Part shown: one piece after another, positions 9,547-18,941 of the stretch
How the letters are laid out: every line of letters begins with the position of its first letter
How positions within the stretch are numbered: position 1 is the first letter of the stretch
Assembly (NCBI RefSeq): GCF_000014745.1
Contig: NC_008347.1
Location: forward strand, 2,496,001 to 2,560,000
DNA length: 64,000 nucleotides
Direction of reading: 5' to 3'
Origin: Maricaulis maris MCS10
GTDB lineage: Bacteria > Pseudomonadota > Alphaproteobacteria > Caulobacterales > Maricaulaceae
The notes under the pieces: generated by a model
What the model was told of the DNA's origin: nothing
Database searches by the model: none
The model's input: the letters and a program-made list of their open reading frames with translations, nothing else
Program-made: the position numbers and the translations under genes

Positions 9547-12111
9547 TCAGGAGGATTGAGACCTCAGCATCGTCTCTTCCGGCACAGCCAGAAACTCGGC
9601 CAGCTCGGAAATCGGCAAGGGTCTGGACAGGTGATAACCTTGGATCCAGTCGCTGCCGAGGAGCTTCAGCGCGGCGAGATCCGTCTCTGTCTCGACCCCC
9701 TCAGCCACAACCTCCAAACCAAGATTGTGCGCCAGGTCGATGGTCGACTTTATCAGCATGCGGCCGCGCGCATTGGCATTCAGGTTGGACACGAACTGGC
9801 GGTCCAGCTTCAGCTCATCGCTGGGGATCATCTGCAGATAAGCCAATGAGGACTGGCCGGTACCATAATCATCGATGGAGATCCGGGCACCGGATTCACG
9901 CCACGCATTGAGGTGCTCGATCGCCTTCTCCGGATTGGTCATCACGGCTGTCTCGGTGATTTCGAGCGTGATCGGTCCGCTGGCACCGACAATCATGGAA
10001 CGGGCTTTGCGCGCGAATTCCGGATCGCCGACCAGGGCGCCGGAGATATTGATGGCGACGGCAATCGGCTTGCCTTCGGCAAGCAGACGTTTCTGATCCT
10101 CGATGCTTTGCCGGATAACCCACTCGGTGAAGGGCCGGATATGCCCGGTTTCCTCGGCTTGTGGAATGAATTGATCCGGCGAAATGAAGCCTCGATCGGG
10201 ATGGAACCAGCGGCTGAGCGCTTCCACGGATTCATACCGCCCGGTGCGAACTTTCAGCTTTGGCTGGTAATAGAGCGACATCTCACCCTTTTCCGTCGCC
10301 CGCATCATTTCGCTCATCAATGACAGGTTCGCAGCGGGATTGCCGTACATGTCCTTGTCGAACACGGCTTGGGTCAGATTGAGACGGCGCGCCTGATCAA
10401 TCGCCAGATGGGCCTGACGAATGGCGGTCTCCGCATCCTCGCCCTGCGCCAGGCCACAGATGATGCCGACGTCTATATTGAGATCGTCAACCTGGACCGG
10501 CGTGTCGAACAATCCGGTCACATCGCGAGCCACGACACTTGCGTCGCGCGTATCTTCGGATGGCTGCAGGAGTCCGAACAGTCCGGGCAGGAGCCGGTAC
10601 ACTGTCACCGGATAATTTCCACCGGCAAGGCGCGCGGCGATGGCGGCCTCGAAGCGGGCATAGATGTGATAGCCAAGGGCACCGGACAAATGCTTGCGGC
10701 GCTTGATCTGAACCGCGATGACGGCCGGCGCCGCACCGGTTTTGGCAGTGATCTCAGCCAGGTCGCGGAGCATGGCGGCATGGGTGGGCAGTCCGGTACT
10801 GGCATCCGTGTAGAGGACTTCGGACAGGGCCTGTGCCTTGGCGCGCGCCACCCGGCTTCTCGCATACACGAAGCCGGCCAGGCACAGACACGCGGCTCCG
10901 ATGCCGAAGGCGATCATCAGGTTCCGGCTCTGCCGGGCCCGGGCCAGGGCGAGCGCCTGCTCGAGGCCGGCCGATCGCAATTGCTGGATCTCGAGTTCCT
11001 GTTCGGTGAAATCGAACTGGGCGCCAACGAGAGCGCTGTTGGCGGACGTCGCGAAAGCCGCGCGCTCATCCGTCAGACGCTTGAACGCCCGCAAATGGGC
11101 ATAGGCCGAAACCCAATCGCCGTGTTCCGCATAGATCTCGGCGGCACGGCCATGCAACTCCATATAGTTCTGGGATGTGGTTTCGACCTCGACATCATGG
11201 AAGGCAACACTGAGGAAGTTGACCGCGCGACGGGTTTCCCCGCGGCCGTAAGCGATCTGGGCCCGCACGCCCCAGAAGAAGCGAAGCCATTCGAACGTAC
11301 CATCATCCTCGACCAGGGCGAAGGCCGCATCGATCGAGATTTCGGCGGCGTCATGATCGGCCTGCTCAAGCTGCATATTGGCAAGATTGTTGAGCACGCG
11401 GGCCTCGAGGATGGCGCTGCCCATCGACTGCGCGAGGGTCCGCGCCTGCTCGAACGAGGCCGCAGCCTCATCATAACGCCCGATCTGGGTCAGTGCGTTC
11501 GCGAGATTATTGTGGGCGGCAAGATCCAGAGACGGATCCTGAAAGCGCTCGAGTGCACTCCTGAAATACTCTACCGCCCGCTCGAACTGCTGGGCGTCAG
11601 AATAGATTGAGGCCATGGATTGGAGGGCAATCGACTCGCTGCGACGCTCGTCCAGATCGCGGTATATCTCGTAGGCACGCTGATAATGCTCCAGCGCCTC
11701 GCCATGTTCGCCCAGCACTTTCTCGATCCGCCCGAGCGAGGTGAAGATGTCAGCCAGCAGTTTTGTCTCGGCCGGTGCCGCGCCCAAACGGGCCAGCGCC
11801 TCAAGGGCGTGCGGATGGGCATCCTCGGCGCGCCCCATGCGGGTCAACGCTTCAGACTGCAGCCATTCGGCCGTTGCCAATGCTTCATCACGTTCATTAT
11901 TTATGAGCTGACCGGCCAAGACTTCCGCACGCTCGGCCAGGGAAAGGGCGGCCGTCGGATCGGCCATCATCACGGAGCGCGCCGCATCAACTGCTTCCGA
12001 GAAAGTATGAACTCTTTCAGATCCTTGCGCGCGCACAGCGGACGGCACCAGAACCAGAACCAGGCTCAGGACGACCGCAACAACCGCCAATGGACTTGCA
12101 GGCAAACGCAC
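9547..12111 (-). CDS. TPR - degenerate GGDEF - EAL cyclic-di-GMP protein
   Basis: About 854 residues. A signal sequence (SPLAVVAVVLSLVLVLV) leads to TPR repeats over roughly residues 35-330, a coiled coil, one membrane helix (NLMIAFGIGAACLCLAGFVY), a GGDEF-like domain lacking the GGDEF signature, and a C-terminal EAL domain. The EAL domain looks active: E630-A-L, EITETAV, SIDDYGTGQSS, KLDRQFV and VVAEGVETETD are all present, so it is predicted to hydrolyse c-di-GMP. The periplasmic TPR part may sense a protein. GTG 12111 is preferred (GGAG 9 bases upstream) over GTG 12117. Confidence 0.88.
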   Translation of the reverse strand: MRLPASPLAVVAVVLSLVLVLVPSAVRAQGSERVHTFSEAVDAARSVMMADPTAALSLAERAEVLAGQLINNERDEALATAEWLQSEALTRMGRAEDAHPHALEALARLGAAPAETKLLADIFTSLGRIEKVLGEHGEALEHYQRAYEIYRDLDERRSESIALQSMASIYSDAQQFERAVEYFRSALERFQDPSLDLAAHNNLANALTQIGRYDEAAASFEQARTLAQSMGSAILEARVLNNLANMQLEQADHDAAEISIDAAFALVEDDGTFEWLRFFWGVRAQIAYGRGETRRAVNFLSVAFHDVEVETTSQNYMELHGRAAEIYAEHGDWVSAYAHLRAFKRLTDERAAFATSANSALVGAQFDFTEQELEIQQLRSAGLEQALALARARQSRNLMIAFGIGAACLCLAGFVYARSRVARAKAQALSEVLYTDASTGLPTHAAMLRDLAEITAKTGAAPAVIAVQIKRRKHLSGALGYHIYARFEAAIAARLAGGNYPVTVYRLLPGLFGLLQPSEDTRDASVVARDVTGLFDTPVQVDDLNIDVGIICGLAQGEDAETAIRQAHLAIDQARRLNLTQAVFDKDMYGNPAANLSLMSEMMRATEKGEMSLYYQPKLKVRTGRYESVEALSRWFHPDRGFISPDQFIPQAEETGHIRPFTEWVIRQSIEDQKRLLAEGKPIAVAINISGALVGDPEFARKARSMIVGASGPITLEITETAVMTNPEKAIEHLNAWRESGARISIDDYGTGQSSLAYLQMIPSDELKLDRQFVSNLNANARGRMLIKSTIDLAHNLGLEVVAEGVETETDLAALKLLGSDWIQGYHLSRPLPISELAEFLAVPEETMLRSQSS

Positions 12112-12272
12112 AAACACTCTCCGAACGCGTCGCTTTGGACGGCGATGATGTCTGACTCTACCAGTCCCCGTTAAAGGAATGCCTAATTAAGGGCGCCACC
12201 CGCGAGGCGAGACCAATGAAAAGGGCCGCCGACTTTCGTCGACGGCCCTCTTTCAATGCGCTGCCGCGGGGA

Positions 12273-15152
12273 TCAGAAACGCATTTCGAAACGCATACCG
12301 CTGGTCGCGGCCGAGAACTCCGAAACCTGCTCGTCGCCGGACAATTGCTGGCGACTGAAGACGCTCAGGCGGCGGTTCGATGACCCCAGCTCGGTTGCAT
12401 AGATGACCTCGGCATAGACCGGGCGTCGGCCACCCAGCTCCCAGGTGTCGCTCTGGACACCCAGCTCACCGGTCTCGCGATCGGTGACCGCCATGCCGGT
12501 ATAGCTCAGGGCTCCGCTTTCGATATGGAGCGGCTGCACCATGCTGAAGCGGACACCGTCATTGTTCGAGAACAGGGCCTCGTAACGGACCGAGACCTGT
12601 GCCGCCGTACTGTCGATACGCTCGGCTATGTCCAGCAGGCCACCATCAAAGGCGGTGGTCCGTGTCTGGGCCATGGTCATCGAGGCGCTCAGAGAGATGC
12701 GCGAGGATGGCCGGGCGTCGAGACCAACGGTCAGCGCGGTCGTGTCCGCACCGCCCTCGAGGGCCAGAATACTGCCACCCTGGGCACCAAGCAGACCGGT
12801 CGCCTCGTGCAGCTGGGTCAGTGAACCATTGATCGTGACCTGGTCACCCAGCGGATAGCTGAGGTCGAGATTGGCCGCGAAGGCCTGGTAAGGCGCAACA
12901 CCGTCAAACAGGGCCTGTTCCTCACCAGTACCCGGCATCACATAGATCGCCTGTTCATGGGTCGTCGTGATACCGAAGGAGACCTGCAGATCGCCGTCCA
13001 TATTGAACGTGCTGGCTGCATAGGCACCGCCGGATGCGAAGCCGAGAACCGGGTTCACCCCACCGCTTTCCGGACGATGGTCCGAGAAGAGATTGAAACC
13101 GGTCTGGCTGGACAAGGCCAAGGCACCCTCACCGACACCGAATTTCATGGACCGGCCGCTTTCCGTATCGGTCAGCTCGACACCGGCATGGAAGCCAAGA
13201 TCACGGGCATAGCCGACATTGGACGGATCCAGGGTGGAGGCCGTAGCCGTCACCATCAGATTGCCGCGCTGGGACAGGATTTGCGACGCGCTGGAGACAT
13301 CCGAGAAGTGTGAGCCCGTCAGCGAAGCGCTGGTCCGCTCGTAGATATATTGCTCGGCATAGGCATTGGCGACCGATTCCGAAAGGGAACTCCCGACTAT
13401 CAGATCGTCCACCGCGATCGTGAAGTCGCGGAAGCTGTTGCCGACATCCTCAAACACCGTGACGTAATGCTTGTTGGAATGGCGCAGGGACAGGCGACCA
13501 CCCGTGATGATCAATTCCGCCGCTTCGACCGGATCATTGCGTTTGTCCAGGCCATAGAGATTGGCCGGATCCAGCGGTGACATGGCACCGGCCACATCGA
13601 GCATGCCGTGGCCATAGACCGCGTCCACACCCGGCTCGCCGAGATCACGGGCCGACAACAACAGGACATCCGCCACTTCACTGCCATCGAGCCAAAACCA
13701 CCAACCCTTGACCAGGGCCGCCGCACCGGACACCAGCGGCGCCGCAAAGGAGGTCCCCGACACACGGGTCACACCGCCTTCGCCATCATCGACGAGGATG
13801 AGCTCACCCGGTGCAACCAGGAAACGGTCCATCAGGCGGGCACCGGTCTCGCAAACGCCATTGGTCAGCAAGCAGGCTTCGCCCGGAGTATTGGAGAAGG
13901 ACGAGATATTGCCGTTCGGGTCGACCGATCCAACGAGCAGCAGATTGTCGAGCACCGAGACACCGGTCCAGTCCAGATCAACCGTCTGCGTGACACCGTC
14001 ATTACCGGCGGCGACCACGAAGGTCAGATCATCGGCATGGCGCGCCACCCGGTCCTGGCGGAAGACCTCGGCCCAGTCCTGGTGCAGGGTCCAGCCGGGG
14101 ACGCCCAGCGACATGTTGATGACAGAGGTGCCGCCATTGGCCAGGGATTCCACCCCGGCGGCAACATCGTCCCAGCTGGCCGTATGGGATGCATCAAACG
14201 GATTGTAGAAACGCATCGCCGCATGCGGGGCGACCCCCATGACACCGACACCATCTACCGGCGCGCCGATCAGGCTGGCGACAGCATTGCCGTGATTGAC
14301 GTTGAGATAATCGCGCTCTCCGCGCTGTCCGCGGAAGCTGCTGCCCTCGACCGTGTTGACGCTGAAATCGAGCACGCCGACCAGCGGCGAGCGGCCCCAG
14401 TCATAGCTGGCCGCCAGGGCCGGCGACCAATTGATGGCCGGCATCCAGTGATCGACATGATCGACGCCGGAAAAGCCCATCAGGCTGTCATAGAAGGTCA
14501 GGAAGAATTCCGACCGCTGGCCGGCACTGACCGAGGCCAGGCTGTCCGGGTTGTCCAGATCAATACCGAAGCGGGCCAGCAGGGCGGCAAGGAAGGCCTC
14601 GTCCATGCTCAGGCCGGTGCGCGCTTGGATGGCGCCGCCAAACACGCTTTCGGCGCGTGCAATGACTGACGCCATGTCATTGGCGATCATCGTGAAGTCG
14701 CCCCCGCCGGCCGCCGCCTCATTCCACGCTGTATTGAGATCACCCCAGACCGGGCCGACATCCCGCCAGAACGGGTTGATGTCGCTCCAGAAGGGATTGA
14801 TGTCGTCGCCGAACGGATTGATGTCGCCCCAGAACGGATTGATGTCGTCACTGAAGAAGGGATTGATGTCCCCGCCAAAGGGATTGATGTCACCCCAGAA
14901 GGGATTGATGTCACCCCAGAAGGGCGAGATGTCGCCGTAGAATGGATTGATGTCGCCGCGGAACGGGTTGATGTCGCCGCGGAAGGGATTGATATCACCG
15001 AAAAACGGATTGATGTCTCCGCGATACGGGTGAAGGAAATTGTACCCGTCACCCGCGTTCTCGTCGGAATTTTGCGCGTATGCAGAAGTCATGGCCCCGG
15101 TCACGGACATGAGTGCAATCGCTGCAGCTCCGGATTTGAAATATTGACGCAT
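12273..15152 (-). CDS. Subtilisin-type autotransporter with GDINPFx heptad repeats
   Basis: The 959-residue secreted protein starts at ATG 15152 behind GGAGG. A signal peptide (about 27 residues, ending SAYAQ) is followed by a heptad repeat at residues 45-143. An S8 protease domain follows, with catalytic D262 (VGVLDFS), H287 (NHGNAVAS), the oxyanion Asn in VVAAGNDG, and S468 (SGTSFAAP). The last ~300 residues alternate polar and hydrophobic residues and end MRFEMRF, a beta-barrel with terminal Phe as in autotransporters. It is predicted to be an outer-membrane, surface-exposed protease. The Asp and His boxes depart from the common DTG and HGTH forms. Confidence 0.85.
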   Translation of the reverse strand: MRQYFKSGAAAIALMSVTGAMTSAYAQNSDENAGDGYNFLHPYRGDINPFFGDINPFRGDINPFRGDINPFYGDISPFWGDINPFWGDINPFGGDINPFFSDDINPFWGDINPFGDDINPFWSDINPFWRDVGPVWGDLNTAWNEAAAGGGDFTMIANDMASVIARAESVFGGAIQARTGLSMDEAFLAALLARFGIDLDNPDSLASVSAGQRSEFFLTFYDSLMGFSGVDHVDHWMPAINWSPALAASYDWGRSPLVGVLDFSVNTVEGSSFRGQRGERDYLNVNHGNAVASLIGAPVDGVGVMGVAPHAAMRFYNPFDASHTASWDDVAAGVESLANGGTSVINMSLGVPGWTLHQDWAEVFRQDRVARHADDLTFVVAAGNDGVTQTVDLDWTGVSVLDNLLLVGSVDPNGNISSFSNTPGEACLLTNGVCETGARLMDRFLVAPGELILVDDGEGGVTRVSGTSFAAPLVSGAAALVKGWWFWLDGSEVADVLLLSARDLGEPGVDAVYGHGMLDVAGAMSPLDPANLYGLDKRNDPVEAAELIITGGRLSLRHSNKHYVTVFEDVGNSFRDFTIAVDDLIVGSSLSESVANAYAEQYIYERTSASLTGSHFSDVSSASQILSQRGNLMVTATASTLDPSNVGYARDLGFHAGVELTDTESGRSMKFGVGEGALALSSQTGFNLFSDHRPESGGVNPVLGFASGGAYAASTFNMDGDLQVSFGITTTHEQAIYVMPGTGEEQALFDGVAPYQAFAANLDLSYPLGDQVTINGSLTQLHEATGLLGAQGGSILALEGGADTTALTVGLDARPSSRISLSASMTMAQTRTTAFDGGLLDIAERIDSTAAQVSVRYEALFSNNDGVRFSMVQPLHIESGALSYTGMAVTDRETGELGVQSDTWELGGRRPVYAEVIYATELGSSNRRLSVFSRQQLSGDEQVSEFSAATSGMRFEMRF
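14724..15020 (-). repeat. 21-bp tandem repeat encoding GDINPFx heptads
   Basis: About 14 units of 21 bp encode GDINPF plus one variable residue (mostly F, R, Y, W or G). The first twelve are near-exact; the last two decay to DVGPVW and DLNTAW. One extra residue breaks the register around residues 100-102. The DNA repeats (GGATTGATGTC on the + strand) are similar but not identical, so selection seems to act on the protein. Confidence 0.95.
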
Positions 15153-15361
15153 GAGGAGCCTCCCAGCCCATTTACATGCGACCAATATCGCCCTCTTACA
15201 TTTCGCCCTCTCTAACAAACGTTGTAAACAAACGCTTAATTGAGCCATTGGTTAAGAATGGGTTGCCGACAGACAGGACCGCGCAATGTCCGCAAGCCGT
15301 CGACAGACCGAAGTTCGCACTTGCGTCGGCAAATCAACTATTCCAGTTAGGCATTCTGGTC

Positions 15362-15438
<77 letters not shown>

Positions 15439-15559
15439 TATTTTGCTCTCGCGGCAAGCCACTTCGCGGACGCCTCCGACGTGCAGGCCTTCAGGGCCCG
15501 ACGCGCGGTCGCGCTGGCGGACCCGGCGGGTCCGGGCGATCAGTACGGATTGCCTTGTT

Positions 15560-16606
15560 CTAGCCCAGCGTCGCCATGTCGATGACGAAGCGGTATTTCA
15601 CGTCACTTTTCAGCATCCGCTCATAGGCCTGGTTGATATCGGCCATGGCGATCATCTCGATGTCGGAATGGATGCCGTGCTCGGCGCAAAAATCGAGCAT
15701 TTCCTGGGTCTCGGCGATCCCGCCAATGGCCGAGCCGGCGATCGAGCGACGCTTGGACAACAAGCGGCCGACCGAAGGCGACGGGTGCGCCTCCTCGGGC
15801 ACACCGACCAGCACCAGCGATCCATTGACCTTCAGGCAATCGAGGTAAGGGTTGAGATTGTGCGAGGCGGCGACCGTGTTGAGGATGAAATCGAGCGTGT
15901 TGCGCTGCGCCTTCATCTGGTCGCGATCCTTGGAGATCACCACTTCGGATGCACCGAGGCGCTTGGCATCCTCGACCTTGCCCGGAGACGTGGTGAACAG
16001 CACAACCTCGGCCCCCATGGCCCTGGCGAGTTTGACGGCCATATGTCCCAGCCCGCCCAGCCCGACCACGCCGACCCGCTGACCCGGCCCGACCTTCCAG
16101 TGCCGCAGTGGCGAGTAAGTGGTGATGCCGGCGCACAGGAGCGGCGCGGCGCCGGCGCGATCCAGCGTGTCGGGGATGCGCAGGACAAAGCTCTCCTTGA
16201 CGGTGATCTTCTGGGAATAGCCGCCATAGGTATGGCCGCCATCCGGCAGGCGACCATTATAGGTCCCCGTCGCTCCGGTATCGCAATACTGCTCCAGCCC
16301 CTCATCGCAATGCCCGCAGGAGCCGCAACTGTCGACAAGGCACCCGACGCCAACGGTGTCGCCGGCCTTGAAGCGCGTCACCGAGGCCCCCACAGCTGCG
16401 ACCGTGCCGATGATCTCGTGCCCGGGAATGCACGGGTAAGCCGTGTTCTTCCAGTCATTGCGCGCCTGGTGGAGATCGGAATGGCAGACCCCGCAATGGG
16501 TGATCTCGATCAGGACCTCGTCCAGGCCTGGCTCGCGCCGGTCAAAGGAAAACGGCGCCAGATCGGCGTCGGCAGACTGGGCGGCATAGCCGAGGGTTTG
16601 TGGCAT
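15560..16606 (-). CDS. Zinc-dependent NAD(P) alcohol dehydrogenase (YahK/CAD type)
   Basis: The 348-residue medium-chain dehydrogenase has the catalytic zinc site (THCGVCHSDLH; GHEIIGTV), the structural zinc cysteines (CGSCGHCDEGLEQYC) and the Rossmann motif GLGGLGHMAVK. The overall pattern fits the YahK / cinnamyl-alcohol dehydrogenase group, which reduces a broad range of aldehydes with NADPH. ATG 16606 has CGGAG upstream. Its neighbour on the same strand is pgeF, 72 bases away, with no clear functional tie. Confidence 0.92.
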   Translation of the reverse strand: MPQTLGYAAQSADADLAPFSFDRREPGLDEVLIEITHCGVCHSDLHQARNDWKNTAYPCIPGHEIIGTVAAVGASVTRFKAGDTVGVGCLVDSCGSCGHCDEGLEQYCDTGATGTYNGRLPDGGHTYGGYSQKITVKESFVLRIPDTLDRAGAAPLLCAGITTYSPLRHWKVGPGQRVGVVGLGGLGHMAVKLARAMGAEVVLFTTSPGKVEDAKRLGASEVVISKDRDQMKAQRNTLDFILNTVAASHNLNPYLDCLKVNGSLVLVGVPEEAHPSPSVGRLLSKRRSIAGSAIGGIAETQEMLDFCAEHGIHSDIEMIAMADINQAYERMLKSDVKYRFVIDMATLG

Positions 16607-16678
16607 GATTGGCTCCGTTTCGATGCTTCGGTATGGAAGTTTAGAGTGATCGCACCGGAATCCAAGGGGGCTTGCCGG

Positions 16679-17470
16679 TCAGCCCGGCCTGGCCAGCGCA
16701 ATGATGCCCGCCTGCCCGCCAAACAATCCGCTCTGGCCTTGATGGTGCGAGCGGCGGGCCGAGAACAGCCGTGCCTCCGCCGCATAGGTACACACGTCCG
16801 AGCGCCAGATCGCGTCTTCCGCCAGCCCGGCCATGATCAATTGCCGCCGGCAAGCCTCACCGACATCCAGATGGGCCCCACCCTCGGGGTCTTTCGGCGA
16901 GAGGATGCCGCCGGTGACTTCGAAAACCTCCTCGAAGGCCGCGACGACTTCCGGCCCGACCCGGTAATTGACAGCCGAGATTGACGGGCCAATGGCAGCG
17001 CGCAGGTCTTCCGGTTGGCTGCCATAGGCATCCTTCATGGCTTCCACCGTGGCCCCGGCAATGTCCTGAACCGTGCCGCGCCAGCCCGAATGGATCGCAC
17101 CAACGGCCCGTCGAACTGGATCAAACAGCAGGATCGGCGTGCAATCGGCCGTCTGGCAGACCAGTCCAAGGCCCGGTTGGTCGGTGATCAGGGCGTCACC
17201 TTCCCCGGCCGCCTGGTCGCCCTTGGGCGGGCCGCCGACGCGCAGCACCGTGCGGCCATGGACCTGGGTGGCAAACACCAGCGCATCCAGTCCCAGCGCC
17301 TGCCGGACCCGCTTCCTGTTCTCGGCCACGTGTGCGGCCTCATCGCCGCGAGAGCGGGTCAGGTTGAGCGAGGCATACACCCCCTCGCTGACACCGCCAG
17401 GGCGGGTGGTGAAGACATGAACGAGATCGGGATGGTCGAGCGTTGCAGCCCGGATGAGATCGAGTGTCAT
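16679..17470 (-). CDS. pgeF: Peptidoglycan editing factor PgeF (YfiH/laccase-domain)
   Basis: The 263-residue protein has the multicopper-polyphenol-oxidase-like fold signature: FATQVHGRTV, QTADCTPILL and HSGWRGTVQ. These provide the metal-binding His/Cys residues of the YfiH family. PgeF is described as removing wrongly incorporated Ser from muropeptide precursors; purine nucleoside activity is also known for relatives. Its ATG overlaps the selO stop by 4 bases (ATGA), so the two are translationally coupled. Confidence 0.9.
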   Translation of the reverse strand: MTLDLIRAATLDHPDLVHVFTTRPGGVSEGVYASLNLTRSRGDEAAHVAENRKRVRQALGLDALVFATQVHGRTVLRVGGPPKGDQAAGEGDALITDQPGLGLVCQTADCTPILLFDPVRRAVGAIHSGWRGTVQDIAGATVEAMKDAYGSQPEDLRAAIGPSISAVNYRVGPEVVAAFEEVFEVTGGILSPKDPEGGAHLDVGEACRRQLIMAGLAEDAIWRSDVCTYAAEARLFSARRSHHQGQSGLFGGQAGIIALARPG

Positions 17471-18903
17471 GGCCGGAACCCTACGCGCTTGTGCCCGAGA
17501 TCAAAGCCCTTTCCGGCCAGGCGGATGGACCCGATTGCGTCGGCAAAGCCCGACCAGTCATCCCGGTCGGCAATACCGGCCCAGATCGCCTCAACCTGAT
17601 CGATCACCATTGCCACCGCTTCCTGCCGTTCGAACAGCGCGTGCGACAGTCGCTCCGGCCGGACGGGCTGGTGAGCCGAAAACGCGCTGCGCCAGGCCTC
17701 GAATTCAGGTCCGGTGTAGGCAGCGGCGCGCGGGCCGGACAAGGCGCGGTCAGCCGACGCGTCGCCACAGAACCAGTCATGCATCGGCGCTTCCCAGACC
17801 AGTTTGGACGCTTCCATGAAAGCCAGGAAGCTGCGGACCAGGACTTCATCCGCCGCCTCGCCCGCCGAAGCCAGCCCGAAGCGGGACAGGAAGGCCTCCA
17901 GCAGCGCGGTGCGGTAAAGCTCGGGATAGGTATTGAGCGCCGCTTCGAGCGAGGGACGCTCGCCCACAAGGGCCAGCGCATTGGCCAGTTGTTGCAAGGC
18001 CCAGAACACCGCTTCGGGCTGACGGGCGAAACAATACAGGCCCTGCTCGTCGAAATAGGCCGCCGTGAAGCCGGGCTCGTAATGGGGCAGGAAGCGCCAG
18101 GGCCCGTAGTCGAAACTCTCGCCGGTCAGATTGATATTGTCGGTATTGAGGACACCGTGCACGAAGCCTGCGGCCATCCAGCTGGCAGCCAGCCTGGCAT
18201 TGGCCTCGACCACGGCAGACAGCAGCGCCGCCGGTGCGTCGGCCTCACCAGCGAGGTGCGGGTAGTAATGCTCTATCGCGTGGCTGATCAGGGCGTCGAT
18301 GCGGTCGGAAGCGCCCTCAGACGCATGGCGCTGGAAAGTGCCGATACGCAGATGCGAATGGCCGAGACGGGTCAGGACCGCCGACCGGGTTGGCGAGGGC
18401 TCGTCATTGCGGGCCAGCTGCTCACCGGTCTCGAACACGCAAAAGGCCTTGGATGTCTGCACGCCGAGCGCTTCCAGCATCTCCGCCGCCAGCACTTCGC
18501 GGACCGCGCCCTTCAGGGTCAGGCGGCCATCGCCGCCGCGCGACCAGGGCGTCTGGCCGGACCCTTTGGTCGCGAGGTCGAGCAGTCGTCCAGCATCATC
18601 GCGCAATTGCGCATGGAGGAAGCCGCGGCCATCGCCCAGATCCGGATTATAGGTCCGGAACTGATGACCATGATAACGCATGGCCCGCGGCCGGGGTTGA
18701 TTGTCCGGCAGGGGCTCGAAGCGCTGGAAGTGAGCTTCGCGCTCGGCCGCATTGAGACCGTCCAGGCCGATGGCCCCATCCCAGCGATCATTCCAGAAGC
18801 GCTCGATGGCGGCGGGGAAGTCCGCCGGGTCGACCGGGTCGGAAAACTCATCGCCGAGTTTCGAAAAGGCGGGATCGGGCCGGTAGGCGGGAGAAAAGCT
18901 CAT
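17467..18903 (-). CDS. selO: Protein adenylyltransferase SelO (YdiU)
   Basis: The 478-residue pseudokinase-fold enzyme contains the family motifs GSGQTPWSRGGDGRLTLKG and DNINLTGESFDYGPWRFL. SelO transfers AMP to Ser/Thr/Tyr of proteins, in redox homeostasis in the studied examples. The bacterial form here ends without the C-terminal Cys/Sec extension seen in some eukaryotic relatives. It is the first gene of a two-gene unit with pgeF. No good ribosome site precedes ATG 18903. Confidence 0.93.
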   Translation of the reverse strand: MSFSPAYRPDPAFSKLGDEFSDPVDPADFPAAIERFWNDRWDGAIGLDGLNAAEREAHFQRFEPLPDNQPRPRAMRYHGHQFRTYNPDLGDGRGFLHAQLRDDAGRLLDLATKGSGQTPWSRGGDGRLTLKGAVREVLAAEMLEALGVQTSKAFCVFETGEQLARNDEPSPTRSAVLTRLGHSHLRIGTFQRHASEGASDRIDALISHAIEHYYPHLAGEADAPAALLSAVVEANARLAASWMAAGFVHGVLNTDNINLTGESFDYGPWRFLPHYEPGFTAAYFDEQGLYCFARQPEAVFWALQQLANALALVGERPSLEAALNTYPELYRTALLEAFLSRFGLASAGEAADEVLVRSFLAFMEASKLVWEAPMHDWFCGDASADRALSGPRAAAYTGPEFEAWRSAFSAHQPVRPERLSHALFERQEAVAMVIDQVEAIWAGIADRDDWSGFADAIGSIRLAGKGFDLGHKRVGFRP

Positions 18904-18941
18904 GGGAGGCAGCTAAGCGCGCCCGCCGCCGATTGCAAACC

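Noticed and set aside
10369-11610. 413-residue plus-strand frame
   Set aside because: Antisense of the TPR/EAL gene; high-GC codon bias makes long opposite frames.
13608-14669. Long plus-strand frame over the subtilase
   Set aside because: Antisense shadow; the minus frame has the catalytic motifs and signal peptide.
14724-15020. Repeats considered as CRISPR
   Set aside because: 21-bp units without spacers, in frame inside a secreted protein; no cas genes in the window.
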